This document shows, in pieces, positions 10,091 to 22,284 of a stretch of 64,000 nucleotides of DNA. Made by a program: the position numbers and the translations under genes. The stretch comes from Piscinibacter aquaticus. GTDB lineage: Bacteria > Pseudomonadota > Gammaproteobacteria > Burkholderiales > Burkholderiaceae_C. The stretch covers positions 4,278,001-4,342,000 of the forward strand of contig VOPW01000001.1 in the NCBI GenBank assembly GCA_007994965.1, in the 5' to 3' direction. The notes beneath the pieces were generated by a model. That model was not told where the DNA came from. It saw only the letters and a program-made list of their open reading frames with translations, and did not search any database. Within the stretch, counting starts at the first letter, position 1. The number at the start of each line of letters is the position of its first letter.

Positions 10091-11203
10091 ATGCTGTCGG
10101 CCGGGCTTGAGCCGCGCCGCCGCCGCACCCTGGCCGGGCTGGGCGGGCTGACGCTGGCCGCTCACCTGCTGCTGATCGGGGCGCGGAGTTCTCCGCGCCT
10201 CTCACCCCGCCGCCCGCGCCGACTGCCGTGGTGGTGCGCACCCTGCCGGCGCCGGGTGCGCCGCAGCCCGGAGCGCCGCCGGCGCCGGCGCCCGCGGCAG
10301 CGCTGGCCGATCGGCCTGCCCGACCGAATCCGGCCCTGCGGCCGCGCCGCGAGGCGCCGCCGCCGGTGGCTGCAGCTCAGCCCGTGGTCGATCCGGCGGA
10401 TCGGCCAGCGCCGCCTGCGGAGCCGGTACCTGACGTGCCGCCGCTGGCGCAGGCCACGCCGCCACCCGAGCCGGCCGCCTCCGGGCCGCTGCGTGCCGAG
10501 GCGGCGGCTGCAGCACCGGCGGCATCGGCCGCGGCCGGCGAGGCCGAGGGCGCGCCGCCGCCGCTGTACGCCACGCAGCTGCCGCCGCCGCTGACGCTGC
10601 GCTACGAACTGCGCCGCGGCCGCCTGACCGGCAGCGGTGACCTGCACTGGCGCCCCGAGGCCGGCCGCTACAGCCTTCGCCTGGAAGGCTCGGTGATGGG
10701 CCTGAGCGTGCTGACTCAGGACAGCCGCGGCACGCTGGACGCCCACGGTGTCGTCCCGGAACGTTTCACCGACCAGCGCGCGCGCCGGCCGATGGTGGCG
10801 GCGAACTTCGAGCGCGAGGGCGGCCGCATCCGTTTCTCCGGCCCGTCGAACGAGGTGCCGTGGCAGCCCGGCGTGCAGGACCGCCTGAGCTGGATGGTGC
10901 AGCTCGCTGCGGTGGCGCAGGCCGAGCCGCAGCGGCTCGCAGCTGGAGAGCGCATCGTGATGATGGTGGTCGGCGCGCGCGGCGATGCGTCCACCTGGGC
11001 GTTCCGCAGCGCGGGCCCCGAGATCCTGACATTGTTCACCGCGCCCCTGGAAACCGTGCACCTGCTGCGCGAGCCGCGCCACCCGTACGACACGCGTGGA
11101 GGTCTGGCTCGATCCGGCGCGCCACCACCTGCCAGTGCGCGCCGTGATGGGCAGCGGCGACGACGACCGGCTCGAACTGCGCCTGCGCGAACTGCTGCCC
11201 TGA
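10091..11203 (+). CDS. DUF3108 domain protein with proline-rich linker (two frame breaks)
   Basis: About 371 residues. An N-terminal membrane segment (LAGLGGLTLAAHLLLIGA) is followed by a long Pro/Ala-rich linker (about residues 40-165) with TonB-like character, then a DUF3108 beta-rich domain starting LTLRYELRRGRLTGSG and including LEGSVMGLSVLTQDSRG and FSGPSNEVPW. The end is DDRLELRLRELLP. The family is probably periplasmic, often near cell-envelope functions, with no known activity. Breaks lie near 10190 (one G lost from a G run) and 11097 (a CG pair lost from a CGCGCG run). It is divergent from the FAH gene. Confidence 0.75.
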
Positions 11204-11290
11204 GGCGAGCCGGGGCAGTCACGCCGTCCGGCGCGGCCCGCCCTTGAAACCCGCGCGGGCGGCCCACGTTCGGGTTCAGGAGAGTTCCTC

Positions 11291-11554
11291 ATGCAGATGC
11301 TCTACAACTCCGACAGCTTTGCGGTGGTGTCGTTCGACGTTCCCGACGCCCAGGGCGAGGGGCCGCTGAACCGTGGCGGCTATGAAATCGTTGACAAGTT
11401 CGCCCGCAAGGAGATCTTCATCCAGGGCGCGTTGGCCGAGAGCTTCAAGCAGGGCGTGCAGGCGCTGATCGAAACCGGGCCCTCGGAGGAGGACATGGAT
11501 TCGTTCATCGAGCGCTTCGCGTCGCTCTCGCAGCAGCCCCTGGTGCTGCACTGA
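11291..11554 (+). CDS. DUF3567 family protein
   Basis: 87 residues, starting MQMLYNSDSFAVVSFDV and ending with a helical FIERFASLSQQPLVLH. This matches the short DUF3567 family, found almost only in beta-proteobacteria (Burkholderiales), with no known function. The middle contains GGYEIVDKFARKEIFIQG, the most conserved part. AGGAG lies about six bases upstream of the ATG. It stands between the DUF3108 gene and the tandem AAA ATPase, same strand, but with gaps of 87 and 126 bases, so it may be monocistronic. Frame intact. It is a useful taxonomic marker for this window. Confidence 0.88.
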   Translation: MQMLYNSDSFAVVSFDVPDAQGEGPLNRGGYEIVDKFARKEIFIQGALAESFKQGVQALIETGPSEEDMDSFIERFASLSQQPLVLH

Positions 11555-11679
11555 GGCAGCCGCCCGCCGGCGCGGGCGTGCGCTTCACCACGCCGGCGGT
11601 GCCGAAAGCGGTCGACGCCGGGGCGCCTTCTGCGTTATGGTCCCCGTGCGCCGATGGGGCGCCACCCGGGAGGTGACCG

Positions 11680-13990
11680 ATGGTGAAGCACAGCCGCAGC
11701 GCCGGTGAAGGGCGTGCCGTCCTGTCGCCGGGCCTGTCCGAGGCCCCGGTGCTTGATCGCATGTGCTCGCACTTCGTGCTCGCGCTGACGATGAGCCAGG
11801 CCGGGCGCTTCAACCCCCGGCGCGACTGGAACAGCCTGCTGTCGCTGACGGGCCGCCATCTCGTCTGGCCGCCGGCCGTGCTGCGCCGGCTGCGCGATTT
11901 TCTCGACCACCGCTGCCGCAACAATGACCAGTGGCGCGGCCAGGAAGCACTCTCCGACGCCGCCTTCATCGAGCGCCACGGCGCCTGGCGCGGGCCGTAT
12001 GAAGAGGGCACGCTGTTCTTCTACCTCGACGAATACGTCAAGGATGCGCCGAAGGATCTGCTGCTCGTGCTCGGCGCCACCGCCGAGTGGCTGGAGCGCA
12101 GCCTGAAGAAGGAATCCACCCTCGTCGAGAAGAACATCGACGCGCTGGCCGGGTTGCTGCAGCTCAACGCCGCCGAGCGCGCGCTGCTGCTGTACGGCAC
12201 GCTGGCGCGCTACCAGCGGGATCTGCGCGGGCTGCTCGTCGAGTTCAAGGTCAGCAACGCGCAGGAGGCCTATGCGGCGATTGCCCGCGTGGCTGGCGTC
12301 AACGAGGCCGATGTCGCCGAAGCGCTGCGCGCCGGTTCGCGCCTGGAGCGCATCGGCATGGTCGAGAACCTGATCTCCGAGCACAACATCACCGACCTGG
12401 CCGACCTGATGAAGGTCAGCGAGCAGCTGCCGCCGGTGCTGATGCGCGAATACCAGGGCCCGTCCGACCTGATGGCGGTGTTCACGCGGCCGGCCGCGCG
12501 CAGCGAGCTCACGGCGGGCGACTTCCATTACGTCGGCGACGACTGCCGCATGATGACCGCGCTGCTGAAGAACGCGGTGGCGCGCAAGGAGCCGGGCGTC
12601 AACATCCTGCTCTACGGTCCGCCGGGCACCGGCAAGACCGAACTCGCCAAGGTGGCCGCGCAGGCGGCCGGGCTGGAGCTCTACGAAGTCGAGTACGCCG
12701 ACCGCGACGGCAATTCGCTCTCCGGCCGCGACCGCTACCGCTCGCTGCAGATCAGCCGGTGTTCCTCAAGGGCAGCGCCAGCGTGGCGCTGTTGTTCGAC
12801 GAGGTGGAAGACGTCTTCCCGCCCATCTCCACCGATGCCGCGCAGCTGATGGCACGGCTGGACAGCAGCGACGCCGCGCCGACCGGCAGCGTGAGCGGCA
12901 AGGCCTGGGTCAACCAGATCCTCGAAACCAATCCGGTGCCGGTGATCTGGGTGACCAACCGCATCGAGCAGATCGACGTGGCCTTCCGCCGCCGCTTCCA
13001 GTACCACCTGGAGCTCAAGAGCCCGCCGCCGGGTGCGCGCGAAGCGCTGGTCTCGCGCGCGCTCGAAGGCGTGGCGGTGGGCGAGGGATTCGCGGCGCGG
13101 CTGGCCGAGCGCAAGGGGCTGACGCCGGCGCAGATCCGCACCGCGGTGAAGTTCGCCCGGCTGGCGGGTGAAGGCGCCAGAGGCGACACCGAGGCGCTGA
13201 TCGAGCGCCAGCTGCTCAACGCCGACAAGGCGCTCGGCCGAGCCGGGCCCGAGCGCGGCGCGCGGCGTGTGGTGACGCGCTACGACCTCACGCTGGTGAA
13301 TACCGAATCGCGCTTCGAACTGCCGAAGATCGTCGAGGCGCTGCGCCGCAAGGGCTTCGGCACGCTGTGCTTCTACGGCCCGCCGGGCACCGGCAAGACG
13401 GCGCTGGCCGAACACATCGCCGCCGAGCTGCGCCGGCCGCTGATGATCCGGCAGGCGAGCGACTGGTCAGCAAGTTCGTCGGCGAGACCGAGCAGAACAT
13501 GGCGAAGATGTTCGAGGAGGCCGAGGCGGAGCAGGCCGTGCTGCTGCTCGACGAGGCCGACAGCTTCCTGCGCAGCCGCAAGCTGGCCGAGCGCAACTAC
13601 GAGGTCAGCGAAGTCAACGAGATGCTGCAGGGCATGGAGCGCTACGCCGGCATCTTCATCTGCACGACCAACCTGTTCCACGAACTGGACGAGGCGGCGC
13701 TGCGCCGCTTCACCTTCAAGATCCAGTTCAAGCCGCTGACGCCCGCGCAGCGCGAGCGCATGTTCGTCGCCGAGGCGCTCGGCGGCGACGCGCAGGCCCT
13801 CACCGACGAGCAGCGGCGCCGCCTGCGCGCGCTGGAGCAGCTCGCGCCGGGCGACTTCGCGGCGGTGAAGCGGCAGGTCGACGTGCTCGGCGAGGCCTTC
13901 GAGCCGGACGAATTCCTGTCGCAGCTCGAGGCCGAGCACCGCGTGAAGCCCGAGGTGCAGCAGCAGCGCGGCATCGGCTTCGTGCACTGA
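11680..13990 (+). CDS. Tandem AAA-type ATPase (two frame breaks)
   Basis: About 770 residues with two AAA modules. The N-terminal 250 residues are helical and of unknown role. Module 1 has Walker A GPPGTGKTELAK (about residue 313) and Walker B ALLFDEVED; module 2 has Walker A GPPGTGKTALAE (about 566), Walker B LLLDEADSF (about 622) and a sensor-like TTNLFHELDEAALRRF arginine-finger region. GGAGGT six bases before the ATG supports the start. Breaks near 12759 and 13469 are each repaired by CCTGG (QISLVFLKG; ASDLVSKFVGETEQN). It looks like a stand-alone AAA machine of the CDC48/spastin-like type; substrates and partners are unknown. Confidence 0.82.
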
Positions 13991-14109
13991 TCGACGCGCC
14001 CGCCTGAAACCGCGCCGAGCGTGATGCGCCGCACGCGGCGCGCCGGGGCGGCCCTCCAGCGGCGGCGGGCCCGGCCGATAAGGGCGGACTGGACCTCTCC
14101 GCACGCGTC

Positions 14110-16210
14110 GTGGCCCCCGATTCCTTCCTCGCCCGGCAGTTCCACATCGCCCTGGATGCCGCCGCGGCGCTGCTGGCGGCGCTGGCCTGCCACGTGGGGC
14201 TGGCCCTGAACCGCCGCGTGCCGGGCGCCTCGCGCCGCGGCGCGATGCCGTGGCTGGCCGGTGGCGCGCTGGCGCTGGGCACCGGGCTGTGGAGCGTGCA
14301 CTTCGTCACGGCGGGCCTGCAGCCCCTGCGGCTGCCGGTGGCCTACAACGGCTTCGCGGTCCTGGCCACTGGCTGACAACCGTGCTGCTCGCCGGCGTGG
14401 GGCTCTCCTGCTCGCGGCCGGCCGCTGGCGGCGCGTGGCCGCCGTGGTGCTGCTCGCGCTGGTGGCGGTGGCGGTCACCGGCGCCAGCCTGCATGGCATG
14501 GGCCTGACACCCGTGCCGGCCGCGCGGCCGCTGGTCGTGACCGCGGCGGCGGCGGCGCTCGCGTTGCTGCTCGGTGGCTGCGGCTGGCTGCTGGCGGGCG
14601 AGCGCGGCGTCGAGCCGCGGTGGCAGCTGAGCGCCGCCCTGCTGGCCGGCGCCGGGCTGGTCGGCGCGCACCACGCCGTGGCGGCGTCGCTGCAGGTGCC
14701 GGCGGCTGCGGTGTCGCGTCACGCCGGCGGCTGGCTGGGCGACGCGACCATGGCCCTGCTGGCCGGCATGCTCACGCTCACGCTGTCGGGTGCGCTGCTG
14801 GCCTTGTCGATCATGGAAGCGCGCATGCGCCGTGCGCTGCGCGAGGCGATCGAGCGCGTCGAGGAAGCCGCGCGCACCGATTCGCTGACGCGGCTGCCGA
14901 ACCGGCGCGCGTTCGAGGCACGGCTCGATGCCGCCGAACGCCATGCCGCCGAGGGACAGCTGGCGACGGCCGTGCTGTTCATCGGCATCGACCATTTCAC
15001 GCCCGTCAACGAATCGTTCGGCCGTGCCGTCGGCGATCTGCTGCTGCAGGCCATCGCCCGGCGGCTGCGCGAACTCGTCGGCACGCGCGGCGTGCTGGCG
15101 CGCGTCGGCGGCGACGAGTTCGTGCTGCTGCTCGGCCCGGGGCATGGCCGCACGCAGTCGGCGGCGATGGCGCAGCAGCTCCTCGAGGCGCTGCTGCAGC
15201 CCTTCGAGCTGGAACAGCGCGTGCTGTCGGTGAGCGCCTCGATCGGCGTGACGCTCTATCCGCGCGACGGTTCGCTGACCTCGGCGATGGCGCATGCCGA
15301 GGCGGCGGCACGTTACGCCAAGCGCAACGGCGGCGCCACCTTCGCCTTCTTCGAGCCGCGCATGCTCGGCGATGCGCGCGAGCAGGCCGAGCTGCTGCGC
15401 GACCTGCGCCACGCCGTGGCCGGCGGGCAACTCGAGCTCGTCTACCAGCCCAAGGTGCACGCGCCCAGCGGCGAGATCACCGGGGCCGAGGCGCTGCTGC
15501 GCTGGCACCACCCGCAGCGCGGCATGGTCAGCCCGATGGTCTTCGTGCCGCTGGCCGAGCGGCACGGCCTGATCGTCTCGATCGGCCAGTGGGTGATCGA
15601 CGAAGCCTGCCGGCAGGCGCGCGCCTGGCGCGACGAAGGCCTGCGCATGCGTGTGGCGATCAACCTCTCGGTGCACCAGCTGCGCCAGCCCGACCTCGCC
15701 GAGCGCATCGCCGCCGCGCTGCAGCGGCATCAGGTCAAGCCCAACCTGCTGACCTGCGAGATCACCGAATCGGCCGCGATGGAGGATGCCGAGGGCACGC
15801 GGGCGATCTTCGAGAAGCTGTCGGCGGTGGGCGTGCACCTGTCGATCGACGACTTCGGCACCGGCTACTGCAACTTCGCGATGCTGCGCCGGCTGCCGGC
15901 GGAGGAGCTGAAGATCGACCGCAGTTTCGTGCTCGACCTGGAGACCAGCGCCGATGCGCGCGCGGTGGTCGACGCAGTGGTCAAGCTCGGCCGTGCGCTG
16001 GGCCGCAAGGTGGTGGCCGAGGGCGTGGAGACCGAAGGCCGTGCGCAGGTGCTGCGCGCACTCGGCTGCGACGTGCTGCAGGGCTACCTCTATGCCAAGC
16101 CGATGGCGGCCAAGGCGCTGGCGCTGTGGGCGATGAACGACGTCGGCCCGCGCGCGATGGAGTTCAGCGCTTCGCTGTTCCAGGAGACGCAGCCGGTCTC
16201 CGTGCACTGA
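14110..16210 (+). CDS. MHYT-GGDEF-EAL cyclic-di-GMP protein (two frame breaks)
   Basis: About 700 residues. The N-terminal part is a membrane sensor of the MHYT type, about seven helices, with variant motifs LWSVHFVTA, ASLHGMGL and GAHHAVAA, thought to bind a metal or diatomic gas. A GGDEF domain follows (TDSLTRLPNRRAF; ARVGGDEFVLLL near residue 333), lacking an RxxD inhibitory site. The EAL domain has EALLRW (about 459) and DDFGTGY (about 579). Both catalytic motifs are intact, so it could make and degrade c-di-GMP. Breaks lie near 14371 (C lost from CCTGG) and 14408. The start is taken at a GTG. It ends 33 bases before metH1. Confidence 0.85.
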
Positions 16211-16231
16211 CCGGGGCCGAGGGTGGCTTCG

Positions 16232-16237
16232 TAGAAT
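16232..16237 (+). promoter_or_regulatory. Candidate -10 box (TAGAAT) for metH1
   Basis: TAGAAT ends six bases before the metH1 ATG at 16244, inside the 33-base gap after the GGDEF-EAL gene. No ribosome-binding site is visible. Use of this box would place the transcript start at the ATG (leaderless message). A weak CTGACC lies 19 bases upstream. Confidence 0.35.
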
Positions 16238-16243
16238 GCCGGG

Positions 16244-17293
16244 ATGAAGACGCCCGCCTACACCCGCGCCGCCGCGCTGCCCGCGATCCTCGCGCAGCGC
16301 ATCGCCATCCTCGACGGCGCGATGGGCACGATGATCCAGCGCTACAAGCTGGTCGAGGCCGATTACCGCGGCGAGCGCTTCCAGGACCATCCGAAGGACC
16401 TGAAGGGCAACAACGAGCTGCTGCAGTTCACCCGCCCCGACGTGATCCGCGAGATCCACGAGAAGTACCTCGCCGCCGGCGCCGACATCATCGAGACCAA
16501 CACCTTCGGCGCCACCAGCGTGGCGCAGGAGGACTACGGCCTGGCGCCGCTGGCGCGCGAGATGAACGTGGCTGCGGCGCAGCTGGCGCGCGCCGCCTGC
16601 GACAAGTTCTCCACGCCCGACAAGCCGCGCTTCGTCGCCGGCGCGCTCGGCCCCACGCCGCGCACGGCCAGCATCAGCCCCGACGTGAACGACCCGGCCG
16701 CACGCAACATCACCTTCGACGAACTGCGCGCGGCCTACCGCGAGCAGGCCGAGGGCCTGCTCGAAGGCGGGGCCGACCTGTTCCTCGTCGAGACCATCTT
16801 CGACACGCTCAACGCCAAGGCGGCGATCTTCGCGCTCGACGAGCTGATGGAAGACAGCGGCGAGCGGCTGCCGGTGATCATCTCGGGCACGGTGACCGAC
16901 GCCTCCGGCCGCATCCTCTCGGGCCAGACGGTCACCGCCTTCTGGCACAGCGTGCGCCACGCGAAGCCGATCGCCGTGGGCCTGAATTGCGCGCTCGGTG
17001 CGACGCTGATGCGGCCGTACATCGAGGAGCTGTCGCGCGTGGCCGGCGACACCTTCATCAGCTGCTACCCGAACGCCGGCCTGCCCAACCCGATGAGCGA
17101 GACCGGCTTCGACGAGACGCCGGAGATCACTGGCGGGCTGCTCGAGGAATTCGCCAGGGCGGGCTTCCTGAACATCGCCGGCGGCTGCTGCGGCACGACG
17201 CCGGAGCACATCGCGGAGATCGCGCAGCGGGTCGGCCGCTACCAGCCGCGCTGCTGCGCCGGCAGCCTGTTCGGCGCCCTGCAGGCCGCCTGA
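16244..17293 (+). CDS. metH: Methionine synthase, homocysteine-binding half MetH1
   Basis: 349 residues, equivalent to the first domain of cobalamin-dependent methionine synthase. This zinc barrel activates homocysteine for methyl transfer from methylcobalamin. The start is the classic [16 protein letters not shown]. The zinc cysteines are present: LNCALGA (about residue 249) and the pair in [10 protein letters not shown] (about 314-315). The frame is intact and ends just after the domain, so this is a naturally separate gene, not a broken one. The folate, cobalamin and activation domains are in metH2, 2 kb downstream, beyond two opposite-strand genes. The stop is two bases from the end of the convergent HD-domain gene. 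Confidence 0.93.
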   Translation: MKTPAYTRAAALPAILAQRIAILDGAMGTMIQRYKLVEADYRGERFQDHPKDLKGNNELLQFTRPDVIREIHEKYLAAGADIIETNTFGATSVAQEDYGLAPLAREMNVAAAQLARAACDKFSTPDKPRFVAGALGPTPRTASISPDVNDPAARNITFDELRAAYREQAEGLLEGGADLFLVETIFDTLNAKAAIFALDELMEDSGERLPVIISGTVTDASGRILSGQTVTAFWHSVRHAKPIAVGLNCALGATLMRPYIEELSRVAGDTFISCYPNAGLPNPMSETGFDETPEITGGLLEEFARAGFLNIAGGCCGTTPEHIAEIAQRVGRYQPRCCAGSLFGALQAA

Positions 17294-17294
17294 A

Positions 17295-18506
17295 TCAGGT
17301 CATCTGCAGCAGCCGCTGCAGGTTCAGGCGCACCTTCACCTCGTGCGGCGCCACGCCACCGGTCACGGCCTGCGCGGGCAGGTGCGTCTGGCGCAGCGCC
17401 GGCGCGGCCAGCACGGTGCCGGCCGGGTTGACGATGCAGGCCACCGTCGGTGCGTTGGCGCGGCGGCCGCGGCGAATCACGACGCCCGTCTCGCCGTTGG
17501 CCAGCTTCACCAGCGAGCCCGGCGGGTACAGGCCGACCGCCTTGATGATCGCCGAGCCGGCCTCGTCGGGCCGGTTGTTCTCGTCGAGGTAGGCGGCCTT
17601 GGCGGCGGCGGTGGCCGACATCGCCAGCCGGCCGCGGCGCGGGCTCATGCGCGCGGCGAAGACGTCGGCGCGGCGGATCAGGCGGGCCGTGCGGGCAGCC
17701 GGCTCCAGCGCCGCGAGCGGGCCGGGCGGGGCGTCGTGGTGGCGCGCGACGGCGTCGAGCCAGAGCGTGTCGGCCACCCCGGCGGCGCGCAGGGCCTGCA
17801 CGCCGCGCGCCGGATGCGAGTCGACTTCGGCCCGCTGCGCCGGCGTCAGCGGAGCGCTCTGCTGCGCCAGCTGGTTCTGCAGCGCGCTCATCGCCACGTT
17901 CATGCTCAGCGCCGCCAGGCGCAGCGACTGCCGCTGCGCCGGCGTGATGCCGGCCACGTGGCGCGAGGCGAGTTCGGCCACCACCGCGACCAGCAGGGCG
18001 TGGTGAGCGCTGTAGTCGCGGTAGTCCTGCGTGGCGGCATGGACCAGCACGAGCAGCGCATCGTCGGGGTCGCTGTTGAGCTGGTCGAACATCGTCTTCT
18101 GCAGGGCCATCAGCCGGTTGGCGAAGTCCGGCTGGCCGGGGTCGCGCAGCACTGCGCCCAGCCGCACCTGCAGGTTCGACCAGTCGGTGGGCGCATCGTC
18201 GAGCCGCCGGCGGCCAGCCGCCGGCGGCGGCAGCAGGTCGGACGCATCGGGCGTGGCCTGCGCGATGCGGCCGAGCAGCTCGTTGCCGCGCAGCAGTTCG
18301 TGCACCTTGCCAGCCATCGCGCGTCGCAGCGCGTCGCCGTCCTGCTCGTCGACGTAGAGCTCGCGCGAGACCAGCTGCTGGAGCTGTTCGTTGTCCGCCA
18401 CCATCGTGCCCTTGGGCACGAGCAGGCAGCCGGTCTTGTCGCGCAGCGCGAAGAGCGTCGGGCAGCCGACGCGCAGCACGTCGGGAGGGAGCAACTGGTA
18501 AGCCAT
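17295..18506 (-). CDS. Degenerate HD-GYP-like domain protein
   Basis: 403 residues starting MAYQLLPPDVLRVG. The central and C-terminal part has the helical order of HD-GYP phosphodiesterases (DYSAHHALLVAVVAEL, LRLAALSMNVAMSAL, SHPARGVQALRAAGV, WLDAVARHHD, ARLIRRADVFAARMSPR). The catalytic HD pair is replaced by MN (SMNVAM) and the GYP loop by a short PPGPL. It is therefore probably inactive on c-di-GMP, perhaps a binding or scaffold protein (inference). A C-terminal segment PPGSLVKLANGETGVVIRRG matches the tail seen in many such proteins. It lies next to an active-looking GGDEF-EAL gene. Frame intact. Confidence 0.7.
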   Translation of the reverse strand: MAYQLLPPDVLRVGCPTLFALRDKTGCLLVPKGTMVADNEQLQQLVSRELYVDEQDGDALRRAMAGKVHELLRGNELLGRIAQATPDASDLLPPPAAGRRRLDDAPTDWSNLQVRLGAVLRDPGQPDFANRLMALQKTMFDQLNSDPDDALLVLVHAATQDYRDYSAHHALLVAVVAELASRHVAGITPAQRQSLRLAALSMNVAMSALQNQLAQQSAPLTPAQRAEVDSHPARGVQALRAAGVADTLWLDAVARHHDAPPGPLAALEPAARTARLIRRADVFAARMSPRRGRLAMSATAAAKAAYLDENNRPDEAGSAIIKAVGLYPPGSLVKLANGETGVVIRRGRRANAPTVACIVNPAGTVLAAPALRQTHLPAQAVTGGVAPHEVKVRLNLQRLLQMT

Positions 18507-18557
18507 GGTCGGGCGGAGTCTCGGCTGTCTTTCGGCCAACCGGGGTGCCGACTTGAG

Positions 18558-19112
18558 TCAGCGCGGGCTGCGCTCGCCGACGAAGATGTGAAGACGGGCT
18601 TCGGCGGCCGGCGAACGGCCGCGCGGGTCCTCGCCGGTCACGACGATGCGGAAGGCGGGCACGCCGCGCATCACCATCCAGTCGCGCACGCTCGCTGCGC
18701 GGTCGATCGCCAGGGCGGCGCCGCCGCGGGCATCGGCCGGGCCGACGATCTGCACCTGGGCGAGGCAGCGCCCGAACCGCCGCGGCGACACGATCGATCG
18801 CCGGCGTGACCGCCGGGCCCAGTGCCGCGCGCCCGGTGGAGAAGCTGCTGGTGGCCGGCAGGCTGATCCACAACCGCTGGTCGCGGGTCTGCGAGACCTC
18901 GGCGCCGCTGCCGGCCAGGGCGCGCGCAGGCGGCTGCCGGCGTCGTCGAGTTCGGGTGACCAGATCCAGGGGGCCGCTGGTGCGGCGGGCAGCGGGGCGG
19001 CGCTGACCGGCGGCGGCACCGGCGGCGCGTCTGCCTTGGGCAGCGCGCACCCGGCGAGGGCGAGCGCAGAGGCCAGCGCGCAGGCGACGGACGAACGTGA
19101 GCGGCAGCACAT
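18558..19112 (-). CDS. OmpA-like lipoprotein (two frame breaks)
   Basis: About 185 residues. A lipoprotein signal peptide is clear: [16 protein letters not shown], with lipobox LAGC. The mature part has a Pro/Ala linker and then a peptidoglycan-binding OmpA-like core: [61 protein letters not shown] and VVTGEDPRG. Lipobox plus OmpA fold suggests an outer-membrane lipoprotein anchored to peptidoglycan. Breaks fall near 18778 and 18925. A start 18 bases upstream (ATG at 19130) is also possible. It is read toward the HD-domain gene 52 bases away and away from the SAH riboswitch, so its promoter region and that of metH2 are shared. Confidence 0.7.
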   Translation of the reverse strand: MCCRSRSSVACALASALALAGCALPKADAPPVPPPVSAAPLPAAPAAPWIWSPELDDAGSRLRAPWPAAAPRSRRPATSGCGSACRPPAASPPGARHWARRSRRRSIVSPRRFGRCLAQVQIVGPADARGGAALAIDRAASVRDWMVMRGVPAFRIVVTGEDPRGRSPAAEARLHIFVGERSPR

Positions 19113-19172
19113 GCACCGATTGCAGCCCATAGCCGACGCCGGGACAAGGCCTGGTCTGGCGGCGGGGCTCCC

Positions 19173-19178
19173 TACAAT
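19173..19178 (+). promoter_or_regulatory. Candidate -10 box (TACAAT) of the metH2 riboswitch transcript
   Basis: TACAAT lies three bases before the 5' strand of the riboswitch P1 stem, so transcription from it would begin about at the first base of the aptamer. No good -35 hexamer was found at 16-18 bases. Confidence 0.4.
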
Positions 19179-19181
19179 CCG

Positions 19182-19290
19182 GCCTCGCCCGAGGAGCGTT
19201 GCGACGACCGCCATGGTCGCCAGGCTCGGGCGAGGCGGCGCGCCGACGAGGCCAGCGAGGTTTCGGGCGTGCCGCTGTCAACGGCGCTCA
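19182..19290 (+). promoter_or_regulatory. S-adenosylhomocysteine (SAH) riboswitch
   Basis: The segment carries the conserved core of the SAH riboswitch: GAGGAGCGTTGC (19191-19202), CCAGGCTCGGG (19220-19230) and AACGGCGCTC (19280-19289). The outer stem is a perfect 12-base pairing of GCCTCGCCCGAG (19182-19193) with CTCGGGCGAGGC (19225-19236). GAGCG near the 5' end can pair with CGCTC near the 3' end as the family's pseudoknot. SAH riboswitches turn on ahcY/metH-type genes when SAH accumulates, and metH2 starts 48 bases downstream. Known from the family: SAH binding raises expression. Seen here: sequence, order and pairing all fit. Confidence 0.9.
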
Positions 19291-19337
19291 CCCGACAGAC
19301 GGTCGCGGTGAGCCGCGGCCCCGATGGAAGTGCCGCG

Positions 19338-22068
<2,731 letters not shown>

Positions 22069-22119
22069 TGGCGCGTTAGCGCTGGTTGCAGGCGCACACG
22101 ACGGCGCGGCGCTGAAGCG

Positions 22120-22145
22120 CATCGCCGCGACACGACGCGGCGATG
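22120..22145. repeat. Perfect inverted repeat in the metH2-DUF1800 gap
   Basis: A ten-base stem CATCGCCGCG pairs exactly with CGCGGCGATG across a six-base loop, 52 bases after the metH2 stop. No run of T follows. It could end metH2 transcription with Rho or be a protein site. The remainder of this 217-base gap shows nothing else recognisable. Confidence 0.45.
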
Positions 22146-22284
22146 TTGCATCAGCGTGTAAGAGCCTCGCGGTCTGCCAAGGAATTGGCGACAAGCACTG
22201 TCACTCTCCGCGAAGAATCGCGCGGTTTTCCGCATGGCATGCCCGCTGCATGTCCACGGCTCAGAACCGATGCTCAGGGAGAAG

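Noticed and set aside
14306-17209. An open frame of about 967 codons on the minus strand
   Set aside because: It is antisense to the GGDEF-EAL gene and metH1, whose catalytic motifs are intact. The product is compositionally biased and has no recognisable fold.
19269-19337. Earlier in-frame ATG of metH2 at 19269
   Set aside because: It lies inside the SAH riboswitch aptamer, between its conserved blocks, so the later ATG at 19338 was used.
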